Source of the DNA: an uncultured Lachnospiraceae bacterium | Lineage (GTDB): Bacteria; Bacillota; Clostridia; Lachnospirales; Lachnospiraceae | Direction of reading: 5' to 3' | DNA length: 64,000 nt | Assembly (NCBI GenBank): GCA_910579865.1 | Contig: CAJTXA010000006.1 | Coordinates: forward strand, 62,001 to 126,000 | In this document: one piece after another, positions 28,937 through 37,653 of the stretch | How positions within the stretch are numbered: the stretch's first letter is position 1 | Layout of the letters: every line of letters begins with the position of its first letter | Program-made: the position numbers and the translations under genes | The notes under the pieces: generated by a model | What the model saw: only the letters and a program-made list of their open reading frames with translations | What the model was told of the DNA's origin: nothing | The model's database searches: none

Positions 28937-31414
28937 TTATTCAAATCGTAACCGTTCCACAATACTCTTTTGATTTATCGTTCGGTAAAATCCAAGTGGA
29001 ATAACCCAAGCAATTCCTAATAAAGCAACCAGCATAATAAAAATAGGAAGCAAAGTAATTGTATAACGAAATGCCCACATCTGTGCGATTATATTTTTGC
29101 AAATAAAATAATTTATCGCTTTTCCAATTGTAATCGTCCATAAAACCGCCAATCCAATATAAGAAAAACTCTCTAATATTAACATTTGCTTTATTTGCCT
29201 TTCACTCATTCCAACTGCACTTAGCATTGTCAATTCCTTTTGTCGAATTATAATTGAAGTTGCTGTCATATTGCTAAAATTTAAAATTCCAATAAAAGCA
29301 AGAATTGTACTTAATACTCCCCCAATTATACTATAGGTCACTTGCGCCTGCTGAAATTCCTGTTTATAAATCTGACTAGAACGATATGATAAATTCTTTT
29401 CTATATTTTCACAATATTCCAAAATCCATTTCTCTGTATCTTCAATATAAGAATCCTCTATATTAAAGATCGTACAAAGTGGCTGTGTTTCTCCATAAAG
29501 CTCCAAAAAACACGAATCAGGCAATAGAATCATAATTCCAAGATCCAGATAAACCCTAGCATTTAGCCGATGATCGATTTCTCCTATTCCCATCACCTGA
29601 AAACTTCTCTCTTTCCCATCTTTCTCTTTTAAGCACAATTCATCTCCTATCTGATAAAGTGGAGAAGCACCTTTTGGGCCAAAGTTTCCTTTATAATAAA
29701 AGTCTGTTAAAATTACTCCTTTTCCTGATTCCCATAATTCCATATCCCAAGTTCCTTCTACCAGCTCTACTTGATCAAGCAGAGTATCCTCTATCCCATA
29801 AACCAAAGAAGCACACTTATGCTCTGTCGATAAAATTTCCCTATACTGTTCTGGATATTCTTGTGCCACTCGTTCTCCCATCTTATCTGGTAGTTTCTGT
29901 ATAATCTCTTCTGCATATACACTTGCACTATCTTCCAAACCAGGCAATTGATTTATTTTATCTAAAACTTCCTTACTTACTCCGGAAAAATTCTTTTGAT
30001 ATATTCCTGCTTGTTGTATTGAATAATCACTAATATAAAAATCTGCTATCAAATTTTGCTCCATATAAGTATCAAAATCAAATCCTGTTACTGCTGTAAT
30101 CGCTTTCTTTCGATTTCGTTTCAAATTTTCAACTGCCATTGACCAAACAGAAATTTTCTTTTGTTTTCGTTCTTTTTTTCCTATTTTCTCTTTTATCCCA
30201 GAATAAGAAACGGCTTCTATTGCAGAGATTTTAGCCGCATAATTACAAGGCTTTCGACTACTGATATATACTGTTACAAAAGAAAAAATCGCAGCCCCAA
30301 CCAAAAAAAGAAAGGGAACTTGGTACTTTCCACTGTCTATAATAGAAGTCTGTGTTATAACAAAAGGTAATAATAAACATCCTATTAAATAGCCTCCTAT
30401 TAATCCAAAAGGAATCCCAAATAATGCAAGCCAAATAGCTTGTCTTTGTACTATCTTTTTTATTTGTTCTCCACTTGCTCCAATTGCTCGAAGAAGACCA
30501 AAAAATTGAATATCCTGTGTAACAGAGATAAAAAATAAATTATAGATAATGAAATAACCTATAAGCATCACTATCATAAGTAACACAATAATAGCAAGAA
30601 TAAGAAAAATATCGATATTCTTAAAAGAAAACATTTGATAAAGCGGATTTACACTTGCTGGAAGAGAGTTAATTTCGGCACCAATATCTTGACTGATTAA
30701 CTCATACAACTGTTTTTCTAGATTCCATTTATAAGGAAAATTTACATCTACACAAAATAAACCAGCATAACGTCCAGATTTCTTTAAACTTTGTTTTGCA
30801 GCAGGTGCCACTTGATTCGCATAAGAAAGAGAAACCCAAATTTCCTGTGCAGAAGCAATTTTATATCCATCCCAAAATCCACATAACCGAAATTCTTTCT
30901 CATAAATAGTTCCATCTATTTCAATCAAAAGAGGAACAAGTTCTCCTAGCTTATAGGGAATTCCAAGTGCATCTAAAACAAGTGTACTCGTTGCAAGTTC
31001 CTCCTCTAGTTGTGGCATTGTTCCTGTTGTTGGATAACATAAAAAACTTTTTGCAGCGCCTTCTTGTGCATAACGTACTTCCGTATTTAACTTTGACAGC
31101 TCTTTATTACTTGCCATTCCAACTAATCTAGTATAAAAAACCTCTTTTATTCGCTTGGAAGACTTTAATTTTTCATATTGATCTTGTGATAAAAATTTAA
31201 TTGCAGCATGTCTGGTTCCAAACATCCGTTCATCCATCTGTCTGGCTTGGTTTAAAAGTCCCCCATAGGCAGAAAAAAAAGCAGAAAATAAAACTGTAGT
31301 CAAAATTATGGCAGATATTACAAATAAGTTTCGTTGCTTATTATTTTTTAGACGACTTAAAGCTAATTTATCAATTATTTTTTTATTATTGTTTCCAAAT
31401 AAAATATCATTCAT
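28937..31414 (-). CDS. FtsX-type ABC permease, no adjoining ATPase, one helix apparently missing
   Basis: Large membrane protein of 825 residues. Helix 1 is at ~30-52, then an extracellular domain, three helices at ~268-390 and three C-terminal helices at ~695-815 (GMSERQIKQMLILES is the FtsX-type loop). In related Clostridial permeases a helix follows the NLKRNRKK segment. Here residues 430-445 run NLKRNRKKAITAVTGFDFD with no hydrophobic stretch, so about 20-25 residues appear deleted in frame. The usual partner ATPase gene is absent from the neighbourhood. Both points suggest a decaying or repurposed BceAB/MacB-like system. The two-component genes upstream probably once regulated it. Confidence 0.85.
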   Translation of the reverse strand: MNDILFGNNNKKIIDKLALSRLKNNKQRNLFVISAIILTTVLFSAFFSAYGGLLNQARQMDERMFGTRHAAIKFLSQDQYEKLKSSKRIKEVFYTRLVGMASNKELSKLNTEVRYAQEGAAKSFLCYPTTGTMPQLEEELATSTLVLDALGIPYKLGELVPLLIEIDGTIYEKEFRLCGFWDGYKIASAQEIWVSLSYANQVAPAAKQSLKKSGRYAGLFCVDVNFPYKWNLEKQLYELISQDIGAEINSLPASVNPLYQMFSFKNIDIFLILAIIVLLMIVMLIGYFIIYNLFFISVTQDIQFFGLLRAIGASGEQIKKIVQRQAIWLALFGIPFGLIGGYLIGCLLLPFVITQTSIIDSGKYQVPFLFLVGAAIFSFVTVYISSRKPCNYAAKISAIEAVSYSGIKEKIGKKERKQKKISVWSMAVENLKRNRKKAITAVTGFDFDTYMEQNLIADFYISDYSIQQAGIYQKNFSGVSKEVLDKINQLPGLEDSASVYAEEIIQKLPDKMGERVAQEYPEQYREILSTEHKCASLVYGIEDTLLDQVELVEGTWDMELWESGKGVILTDFYYKGNFGPKGASPLYQIGDELCLKEKDGKERSFQVMGIGEIDHRLNARVYLDLGIMILLPDSCFLELYGETQPLCTIFNIEDSYIEDTEKWILEYCENIEKNLSYRSSQIYKQEFQQAQVTYSIIGGVLSTILAFIGILNFSNMTATSIIIRQKELTMLSAVGMSERQIKQMLILESFSYIGLAVLWTITIGKAINYFICKNIIAQMWAFRYTITLLPIFIMLVALLGIAWVIPLGFYRTINQKSIVERLRFE

Positions 31415-31464
31415 AAATGTTTCCTCCGTCTATTAGAAAATAACTCTTTTTTTATTCTTATCAT
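31411..31464 (-). CDS. 17-codon leader ORF overlapping the permease start
   Basis: ATG at 31464 follows a strong AAGGAGGAT site. The ORF encodes MIRIKKELFSNRRRKHL and stops in TGA, which overlaps the permease ATG as ATGA. It may couple translation to the permease, or be the residue of a deleted upstream gene such as the missing ATPase. Very basic (8 of 17 residues Lys, Arg or His). Existence as a functional peptide is uncertain. Confidence 0.4.
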   Translation of the reverse strand: MIRIKKELFSNRRRKHL

Positions 31465-31540
31465 ACTAAAATCCTCCTTACTATTTTATATTTCTATTGT
31501 AAAAAGGAATCCTAATAAAATTATCACCATTTTCCCAAAT

Positions 31541-31581
31541 AATCAAAAAAAATATCACAACTTTGTGATATTTTTTTGATT
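31541..31581 (-). terminator. Terminator of the two-component operon
   Basis: Inverted repeat AATCAAAAAAA..ATATCACAA and TTGTGATATTTTTTTGATT centred at 31561. In the minus direction the stem ends in a run of U. It starts 3 bp after the kinase stop, separating the kinase from the permease transcript. Confidence 0.8.
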
Positions 31582-31583
31582 AT

Positions 31584-32612
31584 TTAATAAGGAAGAAAAA
31601 CAGAAAAGGAAGTACCTTTTCCTATTTCAGAATCTACCATAATATATCCACCTTGCATAGTAATAATCTCACGAGTTAAATAAAGTCCAATTCCAATTCC
31701 CTCTATATCATGTACCTCTTCTTCTCGATAAAATCGTTGAAATATTGTTCCTTGTTTCTCTTTTGCAATTCCTTTTCCACTATCTGTAATTGTCACCTTT
31801 ACATACATCTCCCAAGCCTTTACATCAACTTTAATTATTCCACCATTTGAAGTATATTTTACAGCATTATCCAAAAGATTAAAGAAAGCCTCTCCTGTCC
31901 ACTTTCGATCATGAGAAACCTCTAAATCTTCTGAACAATTTACCTGCACTTGTATTTCTTTCCTTTCTGCTTGTAATAAGATTCCCCCTAAAGCATTTGC
32001 CAATGTTTCATAGATGGTCTGTTTTTGTTTCTTTAAAGAAATTATTCCTGCCTCTAATCGGGAAGTTTTTATCATTGCCTGCATTAAAAAATCTAATTTC
32101 TCTATTTGCATATCACAAGCGGTTAAAAATTCCTTTTGTTTTTCTCTCCCCATTTCTTGCTCCAATAACGTCGCATTTACCATCTTTAAATTTGCAATAG
32201 GGGTCTTTACTTGATGTGAAATATCTGAAATTAATTCCTGCAAATCTTTTCGCTCTTTTATTATCCGACGTCGATTCTCTAATACAACTTCATAAAGCCT
32301 TATTAGACGATACATCATTTTATCAAACAAAGAATCTTTCTCTAAAACTGGAAATATTTCTATCTCTCCATTTAATATCTCATCTAATATTCGACAAAAA
32401 GTATTAGAAAATTCCACTAGTTGATAGCGCAACCAAAAAACCAACTTTATCACTATAAAAAATACAGATAATATATATAAAATGCTCCAATAGACCAAAC
32501 TTATATTTCCTGTTATCAAATAACTTATTATTAAAAAAATAATAGAAAACAATAAAAAAATACCAGATGCTATCATACAAGATTGATTAACAGAACCCCA
32601 AGATTGTTTCAT
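31584..32612 (-). CDS. Sensor histidine kinase, short-loop membrane type
   Basis: Membrane kinase of 342 residues. Two helices near the N-terminus are separated by only a few residues, as in intramembrane-sensing (BceS-like) kinases that need a partner ABC transporter for sensing. The phospho-acceptor is His133 in the H box SHQVKTPIANL. The N box is EAFFNLLDNAVKYT, and the G boxes are DSGKGIAKE and GIGIGLYLTREI. ATG 32612 is chosen because GGAGG lies six bases upstream and because it overlaps the regulator stop as ATGA. The longer frame starting at 32630 has no site. Confidence 0.92.
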   Translation of the reverse strand: MKQSWGSVNQSCMIASGIFLLFSIIFLIISYLITGNISLVYWSILYILSVFFIVIKLVFWLRYQLVEFSNTFCRILDEILNGEIEIFPVLEKDSLFDKMMYRLIRLYEVVLENRRRIIKERKDLQELISDISHQVKTPIANLKMVNATLLEQEMGREKQKEFLTACDMQIEKLDFLMQAMIKTSRLEAGIISLKKQKQTIYETLANALGGILLQAERKEIQVQVNCSEDLEVSHDRKWTGEAFFNLLDNAVKYTSNGGIIKVDVKAWEMYVKVTITDSGKGIAKEKQGTIFQRFYREEEVHDIEGIGIGLYLTREIITMQGGYIMVDSEIGKGTSFSVFLPY

Positions 32613-33289
32613 TTTCTTCCTCCAATCCACATATATCCCATACCATAAACAGTTTTAATATAGGAAGTATCTGTTTTTTCAATTTTATTTCGGATTCGAC
32701 TAATGGCAGCAGTAAGTGCATGTTCATCTACAAAGTTTCCTTCTACATCCCATAATTTTTCCAATAACACTTGTCTTGTTAAAACAGTTTGCGTATTCTT
32801 TATTAGCACTTTTAAGAGTCGATATTCAAAGGAAGTAAAAAAAATCGGCTGACCAGCTAAAGAAGCGGTCATATCAGAAAAATTAATCCACAAATTTCCA
32901 TCATCAAAACAATCAGCAAAAGACTGTTTTTTCATTCGAGAAAACAATGCCGATATCTTCTTTTGAAAAACATGAATTGGAAATGGCTTTGTTACATAAT
33001 CATCTGCACCTAGTTCAAATCCTTTTAACATATCACTTTCCATATCATTTGCTGTTAAAAAAATAATAGCTGTATCTGGATAAGCTTCTTTTATTTCCCG
33101 ACAAAAATCAAAACCATTTCCATCTGGTAAATTGATATCCAAAACAATTAAATCATACTCTTGTTTTTTACATAACTTTTTAGCAACTGTTTTTGTTATA
33201 GCTGTATCTACTATATATCCGGCAATCTTTAGATTATAACAAAGAGTATGATTTAAAAGTTGATCATCTTCTACTACTAATATCCTCAT
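32609..33289 (-). CDS. OmpR-family response regulator
   Basis: DNA-binding response regulator of 226 residues. The receiver domain has the acidic pair in VVEDDQ, phospho-acceptor Asp51 (IVLDINLPDG), Thr in FLTAND and Lys in VTKPF. The C-terminal winged helix has RQVLLEKLWDVEG and YIKTVYGMGYMW. It overlaps the kinase by 4 bp. The expected target is the adjoining permease gene, inferred from position. Confidence 0.94.
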   Translation of the reverse strand: MRILVVEDDQLLNHTLCYNLKIAGYIVDTAITKTVAKKLCKKQEYDLIVLDINLPDGNGFDFCREIKEAYPDTAIIFLTANDMESDMLKGFELGADDYVTKPFPIHVFQKKISALFSRMKKQSFADCFDDGNLWINFSDMTASLAGQPIFFTSFEYRLLKVLIKNTQTVLTRQVLLEKLWDVEGNFVDEHALTAAISRIRNKIEKTDTSYIKTVYGMGYMWIGGRK

Positions 33290-33350
33290 AATATTTGCAC
33301 TTTCTTTATAAATTTATCGGGCTAATTATAATAAAATTTATCTCTTGTTA

Positions 33351-34040
33351 TTACCCCATAAGATTCATAGTGTCTGGCATCTCTATTATACTGCTTTCCT
33401 CATAAAGTGTGGTTGCTTTCCACTGTTTTTTCTGATACCACTCTTTTGATTGCTGATTGGCTGTGATCTTGTTTTCTATTACATCAGTTTCATATTTTCG
33501 CTGTTGTAATTTCCTTTCATATATCTTTTTTTCATAAAATTTCTTTTCCAATAAGCGTTTTCTTAATAATTTTTCGTACTGCTCTTTTAACTGTTTTCTT
33601 CGTCTAGCTTTTCTCTCCCAAAAACTATTTTTTGACTTTTGATTGTATCGGTCTTTTCCATCTGGTTCTTCCATACGCCAGCTTTCTCCTCGATAAGCTT
33701 CCTTTGATGCACCAAAAGAATGAATCACATATTTTCCGCTACTCCCCCATGGATCATAACACATAAAATCTCTTTGTAAGGTATCTAATACCCATTTTTC
33801 ATATTCTGGATCGGCCTTCATTGCCCGAAATCCTGCATCTGAAATTTGAACTGCTATAAAATCATTTCGATTCGATGGATGGATTGGAAGTTCTGAAATT
33901 TTTTGATAGATATATTTTTTATATTCCTCGAACGTCATTTCTTTTGGTGAAATCTCTTCTATTTTTAGTTCTTTTTCATACTCATTAAAAAAATTCTGAT
34001 ATGATTTTGTTCCATAACTAGCAATTATTGTGTTTCTCAT
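33351..34040 (-). CDS. Hypothetical protein with a basic coiled-coil tail
   Basis: A 229-residue soluble protein, not recognised. Residues 1-135 look globular (SNRNDFIAVQISDAGFRAM, YDPWGSSGKYVIHSFG). Residues ~140-200 are extremely rich in Lys, Arg, Glu and Tyr, with RRKQLKEQYEKLLRKRLLEK forming a likely coiled coil that could bind nucleic acid. It is in an accessory patch with DUF4291 and HNH genes. Start ATG 34040 has AAAGGAGTAATC upstream. Confidence 0.6.
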   Translation of the reverse strand: MRNTIIASYGTKSYQNFFNEYEKELKIEEISPKEMTFEEYKKYIYQKISELPIHPSNRNDFIAVQISDAGFRAMKADPEYEKWVLDTLQRDFMCYDPWGSSGKYVIHSFGASKEAYRGESWRMEEPDGKDRYNQKSKNSFWERKARRRKQLKEQYEKLLRKRLLEKKFYEKKIYERKLQQRKYETDVIENKITANQQSKEWYQKKQWKATTLYEESSIIEMPDTMNLMG

Positions 34041-34193
34041 GATTACTCCTTTCCTATCATCCTCTCATATAGGATTCTCTTTTATTGTATATCGGAAAAC
34101 AAAAAAATTTTCTTATACAAGATTTTACAATCTAAATTACAATTATCCATCGTTATGAAACTTACACTATCTTAATCTTCCTATAAACTAGAA

Positions 34194-34784
34194 TTATTCT
34201 TTCATATTCAATCTGTTTCTAATTGCTTTATCTTTAATTGGATATATTTTCTCTACTGGCAAACTTTTAAAGTCTAATTTTCCATTTTTTCTTTGCTCAT
34301 TCCATTTTCTTACCGACAAGGTTATATCCTCTATACAGCAAATCCCCATATCTAAAAAGTCCCTTAGTATCTCACCTTTTAATCCAATTTGAATTGCTGC
34401 ACGATTTATAACATTTCCATTTATATTTCTATCAGGATCCCATTGACAATAGACCGTAGCTTCATCAAAAGCCTTTTCCCACTGTATGCCTGTATAACTT
34501 GTAGAATCTGGTGAGGTCAATACTGCCTTTTGTAATATTTCATTAAACTTTGATTGATATATATCTATAGCTAAGATACATTCTTGATTTTTCTTCATTC
34601 CCCAATTAGAACGATACATAAGCCATAAAAAAGATGGTTTTATCCATGTCATTCGATTTCGATTAAAATTCTCTCCAAATGTCTGTAGAGCAATCGCCTC
34701 TTTTGCTATTGTAGGATTATATGCTTGATAAACTCGAATACATTGTTTATCATATTGTGCAAATATTTCTTTTACATATTCCAT
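34194..34784 (-). CDS. DUF4291 family protein
   Basis: A 196-residue protein of the DUF4291 family. Near the N-terminus is IRVYQAYNPTIAKEA, followed by RMTWIKPSFLWLMYRSNW, the strongest signature of the family. Later comes VYCQWDPDRNINGN, matching the usual QWDPER region. The biochemical function is unknown; the family is widespread in bacteria and some eukaryotes. It is followed by the 33351 hypothetical gene and preceded by an HNH gene on the same strand. Confidence 0.9.
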   Translation of the reverse strand: MEYVKEIFAQYDKQCIRVYQAYNPTIAKEAIALQTFGENFNRNRMTWIKPSFLWLMYRSNWGMKKNQECILAIDIYQSKFNEILQKAVLTSPDSTSYTGIQWEKAFDEATVYCQWDPDRNINGNVINRAAIQIGLKGEILRDFLDMGICCIEDITLSVRKWNEQRKNGKLDFKSLPVEKIYPIKDKAIRNRLNMKE

Positions 34785-34810
34785 ATTGTTTTCTCTTTCT
34801 TTTTCTAATT

Positions 34811-35110
34811 CTACACCATTTTTTTAATTACACTTTTCAATCCTTTTTTCATATCCTTTTTCGTATTACGCATTACGTTTCTTGCATAATCTGTTACAGT
34901 TGTAAAATTCAAGTCATCCTGCTTTGAACGATTACAATGCTGACACATACATTGTAAGTTATTTAGATTGTCTTTTCCTCCTCTGTTTTGTGGAATAATA
35001 TGATCAATATCAATATCCTTCTTTCGGAAATTTTTCCCACATCTTACACAAGTATACCAACCATGATTTGATGCATTGTTTTGAAACCAAAGTTCTCTGT
35101 AATTTGCCAT
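34811..35110 (-). CDS. HNH endonuclease domain protein
   Basis: A 99-residue protein with a compact HNH nuclease fold: zinc pair CVRCGK, catalytic DIDHIIPQNRGG, then NLQCMCQHCNRSK with the second CxxC. The C-terminus is basic. Such small HNH proteins occur in phage, restriction and mobile-element settings. Here it stands 26 bp upstream of the DUF4291 gene, so the two may be cotranscribed. Confidence 0.87.
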   Translation of the reverse strand: MANYRELWFQNNASNHGWYTCVRCGKNFRKKDIDIDHIIPQNRGGKDNLNNLQCMCQHCNRSKQDDLNFTTVTDYARNVMRNTKKDMKKGLKSVIKKMV

Positions 35111-35218
35111 AATTTATTCCTCCTATGTTTTTATTGTAAATAATTTACAATTTTTTCTCTTGTTCCTATCTAAACACTATTTTTTACTCTTTATTTCCAT
35201 AATTATCCACCTTTTTTC

Positions 35219-35377
35219 TTATTTTGTCAAATTATAAAAAATGAAAATAGGAAATCCCAAAGCTGCCATACTAAATGTTCCAGACCAAAAAATTCCTACT
35301 GAAAATCCATAACTTGAGTAATACAAGCAATATAATCGCTTGATTTGATAAGCTCTCAAGCAGGTTGAAATTCGATT
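35219..35377 (-). pseudogene. Remnant of a membrane protein gene
   Basis: A minus-strand frame with no ATG near its beginning encodes 52 residues, including YSSYGFSVGIFWSGTFSMAA and ending FYNLTK. This is one clear hydrophobic helix and looks like the C-terminus of a larger membrane protein. It is preceded by two in-frame TAA codons. The rest of this 338-bp gap has no other feature. It marks the edge of a region of past rearrangement. Confidence 0.5.
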
Positions 35378-35448
35378 TTATTACAATTGATTTGATTACA
35401 GAATATCAAAAAACAAAAAACTTCAGAAAATTTTAACTATTTTTAAAA

Positions 35449-35673
35449 ATGTGGTATTATAATATTAGTGGTGAGTCAGATTTTCAAATTCACAAGTTGC
35501 TAAAGATTCATAAAGAACTAAACCGCCAATATGGGATTATCTTTGATCCAGAAAGGGAGCGCAATGAGTTGGAACTTGAATGTGACAATCTGAAAGGATT
35601 TGCGAAACTCAGATATAGGTATGTTAAAAATATAAGGAATACCGATTACCTAAAATCCATTGCTCAGAAATGA
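35449..35673 (+). pseudogene. Short ORF, probable gene fragment
   Basis: A 74-codon ORF, not recognised: charged, with KIHKELNRQYGIIFDPERER and GFAKLRYRYVKN. The ATG overlaps a TATAAT-like sequence (35457 region) and has no ribosome site. Directly after its stop another frame continues with MDIYQFLKKYYDKWKEQ. That pattern suggests one frameshifted 3' end of a longer soluble protein rather than an intact gene. Confidence 0.4.
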
Positions 35674-35743
35674 AATGGATATATATCAGTTTCTGAAAAA
35701 ATATTATGATAAATGGAAGGAACAATAAGAAAGGGTGATATAT

Positions 35744-36178
35744 ATGATTAGAGAAATAGTGAAAAACGATTTAGACAGTCTATTAAGATTGTATATGCAG
35801 TTGCATGATAATCCTATGCCGGAAAAAACGGCTGAACTTTTGCAGATTTGGGATGATATTTTTCAGGATAAAAATCATCATGTAATTGTTGCTGAAGAAG
35901 ATGGAAAAATTGTATCTTCTTGTGTCTGTGTCATCATTCCCAATATGACTCACAACCAACAGCCATATGCTTTTATTGAAAATGTGATAACTGATGAAAC
36001 GTTCAGAAAAAAAGGGCTGGCAACGCAATGTCTGAATTTTGCAAAAGAGATTGCCTTAAAAGAAAACTGCTATAAAATGATGCTGCTAACAGGCTCTAAG
36101 AAAGAAAGTACATTGGATTTTTACAGAAAGGCAGGATACAACAGTGATGATAAAACAGCATTTATTCAATGGATATAA
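35744..36178 (+). CDS. GNAT N-acetyltransferase
   Basis: Soluble acetyltransferase of about 144 residues. The fold is seen in order: MIREIVKNDLDSLLRLYMQL, central strands VIVAEEDGKIVSSCVCVI, the acetyl-CoA loop FRKKGLATQCLNFA (R-x-x-G-x-A), and C-terminal DFYRKAGYN. The ATG at 35744 is preferred over an in-frame GTG at 35735 because AAAGGG lies eight bases before it. The acceptor is unknown. Its end overlaps the M24 peptidase frame by 35 bp, so both are probably cotranscribed. Confidence 0.88.
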   Translation: MIREIVKNDLDSLLRLYMQLHDNPMPEKTAELLQIWDDIFQDKNHHVIVAEEDGKIVSSCVCVIIPNMTHNQQPYAFIENVITDETFRKKGLATQCLNFAKEIALKENCYKMMLLTGSKKESTLDFYRKAGYNSDDKTAFIQWI

Positions 36179-36887
36179 CGTGGCAAAGGAAATGCCTGAC
36201 TTGTATTGCGCAATGCAAAACTTAAATCGTGCAACTATAAAGTATGCTGCTGACATGATTAAAGTTGGGACAACTTTACCAAATATTAAAACATTGTGTG
36301 AAAATTATTTATTGGAAAATGGGGCAGATTCATTTTGGTATTGGGATGTTGGCGCATTTGTTTTTGCAGGAGATGAAACCTCTGCTTCCATATCAGGCAA
36401 AGATTATAAAGTGACGGATAGAACTATACAGGAAAATGATATTATCACAATTGATTTAAGTCCTCAAAAGAATAACATTTGGGGAGATTATGCAAGAACG
36501 CTTGTATTTGAAAATGGCGTTTTATGTGATGAAACTGACAGAATAAAAAATGACGAGTGGCGAAGAGGATTGCAGATGGAAGAATATCTGCATAAAACGC
36601 TAATTGATGTAGCAATGCCGAATATGACATTTGAGGAATTATATGATTTCATGAATGATTTGATTGTGAAAAAAGGATTTCTTAACTTGGATTTTCTTGG
36701 AAACCTTGGACATTCTATTGTAAAAGATAAAAATGACAGGATATATACCGAAAAGGGAAACCATAAAAGATTATCCGATGTTGAAATGTTTACCTTTGAA
36801 CCGCATATCAGTATTCCTAATTCCAAATATGGATATAAGAGAGAAGATATCTATTATTTTGATAATGGTAAGTTAATAAAATTATAA
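36144..36887 (+). CDS. M24 family metallopeptidase (aminopeptidase P-like)
   Basis: Cytoplasmic metallopeptidase-fold protein of 247 residues, lacking the N-terminal domain of full creatinase/Xaa-Pro peptidases. The dinuclear metal ligands are visible: Asp in TIDLSP, Asp in WGDYAR, His in LGHSI, Glu in TFEPHI and Glu in KREDIY. Two starts are possible: ATG 36144, inside the end of the GNAT gene with GGCAGGA upstream, or ATG 36192. Codon use looks less AT-biased than in the flanking genes, consistent with acquisition along with the GNAT gene. Confidence 0.85.
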   Translation: MMIKQHLFNGYNVAKEMPDLYCAMQNLNRATIKYAADMIKVGTTLPNIKTLCENYLLENGADSFWYWDVGAFVFAGDETSASISGKDYKVTDRTIQENDIITIDLSPQKNNIWGDYARTLVFENGVLCDETDRIKNDEWRRGLQMEEYLHKTLIDVAMPNMTFEELYDFMNDLIVKKGFLNLDFLGNLGHSIVKDKNDRIYTEKGNHKRLSDVEMFTFEPHISIPNSKYGYKREDIYYFDNGKLIKL

Positions 36888-37029
36888 ACTTAGTGTTTTC
36901 AAGGGTTAGCAGGGATTTTAATAAAAAATATATTGAACCATTTATTTCTTAATTAAGCAAATTACAGTTTGCAGGGAAAGTGGAGAAAAAGAAAGGGATT
37001 TATTTTTATCAAAATTCTATAAACGTCTA

Positions 37030-37058
37030 AAAGGCACTTTCTTATATAAAGTGCCCCG
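37030..37058. terminator. Hairpin terminator between converging genes
   Basis: GGCACTTT (37033-37040) pairs with AAAGTGCC (37048-37055). On the minus strand it is followed by UUUU, so it can end the ECF/nicotinamidase transcript. It may also end the plus-strand GNAT-M24 transcript. Confidence 0.65.
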
Positions 37059-37088
37059 TGTAAACTCTCTTTATGTTAATCATAAAAA

Positions 37089-37610
37089 CTATATTATTTC
37101 AATTTGACACATTTTCATTGTAGTAAGAGCTGCTTCATGGCTTTCTTTTGTTACTCCAGCACAACAAGAAGCAATTATTTTTACTGATACTTCTGGAAGA
37201 TATGCCTTAATTAGCAATGCATTTGACACTACACAGATATCGGTACAAAGTCCAATCAAAGTTACTTCTATCTCTTCCTTTTGCGCCAATTTTGCTATCT
37301 TTTCTGCCAATCTTATGGAACCAAATGTTGGTTTATTTATAATTTCTGCCCCTTTTAACGCATCTTTTACTTGTTGATTAATTTCCCATCCCTCTGTTCC
37401 TTCTATACAATGCATCACTGGAAGTTTCTTTCCCTCCTGTGTTTTTAAATAATCTTCTTTATGAGTATCTCTTGTTGCAAAAATATCCTCTGTTTGATAT
37501 TTTCCAATTTCCTCTACAACATGTGCAACAATTTCTTCTGCTTCTTTTGTACCAAGAGAACCATCAATAAAATCTTTCTGCATATCAACAACAACTAATA
37601 AACTTCTCAT
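37089..37610 (-). CDS. Isochorismatase-family hydrolase, nicotinamidase-like
   Basis: Soluble cysteine hydrolase of 173 residues. The catalytic triad is visible as Asp9 (VVVDMQKDF), Lys93 (NKPTFGS) and Cys126 (GLCTDICVVSNA). The CTDICV stretch is the form seen in nicotinamidases (PncA), which convert nicotinamide to nicotinate. The gene follows a fused EcfAA ATPase by 43 bp and an ECF S component, suggesting the hydrolase acts on whatever that transporter brings in. Niacin salvage is a reasonable guess only. Confidence 0.85.
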   Translation of the reverse strand: MRSLLVVVDMQKDFIDGSLGTKEAEEIVAHVVEEIGKYQTEDIFATRDTHKEDYLKTQEGKKLPVMHCIEGTEGWEINQQVKDALKGAEIINKPTFGSIRLAEKIAKLAQKEEIEVTLIGLCTDICVVSNALLIKAYLPEVSVKIIASCCAGVTKESHEAALTTMKMCQIEII

Positions 37611-37653
37611 ATCATACTCCTTCTACTCACATTTTAAGTATTTTTTATTACTA

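Noticed and set aside
35449..35673. 74-codon ORF as an intact gene
   Set aside because: No ribosome site, its ATG lies in a -10-like sequence and the protein continues in a shifted frame; listed as a fragment instead.
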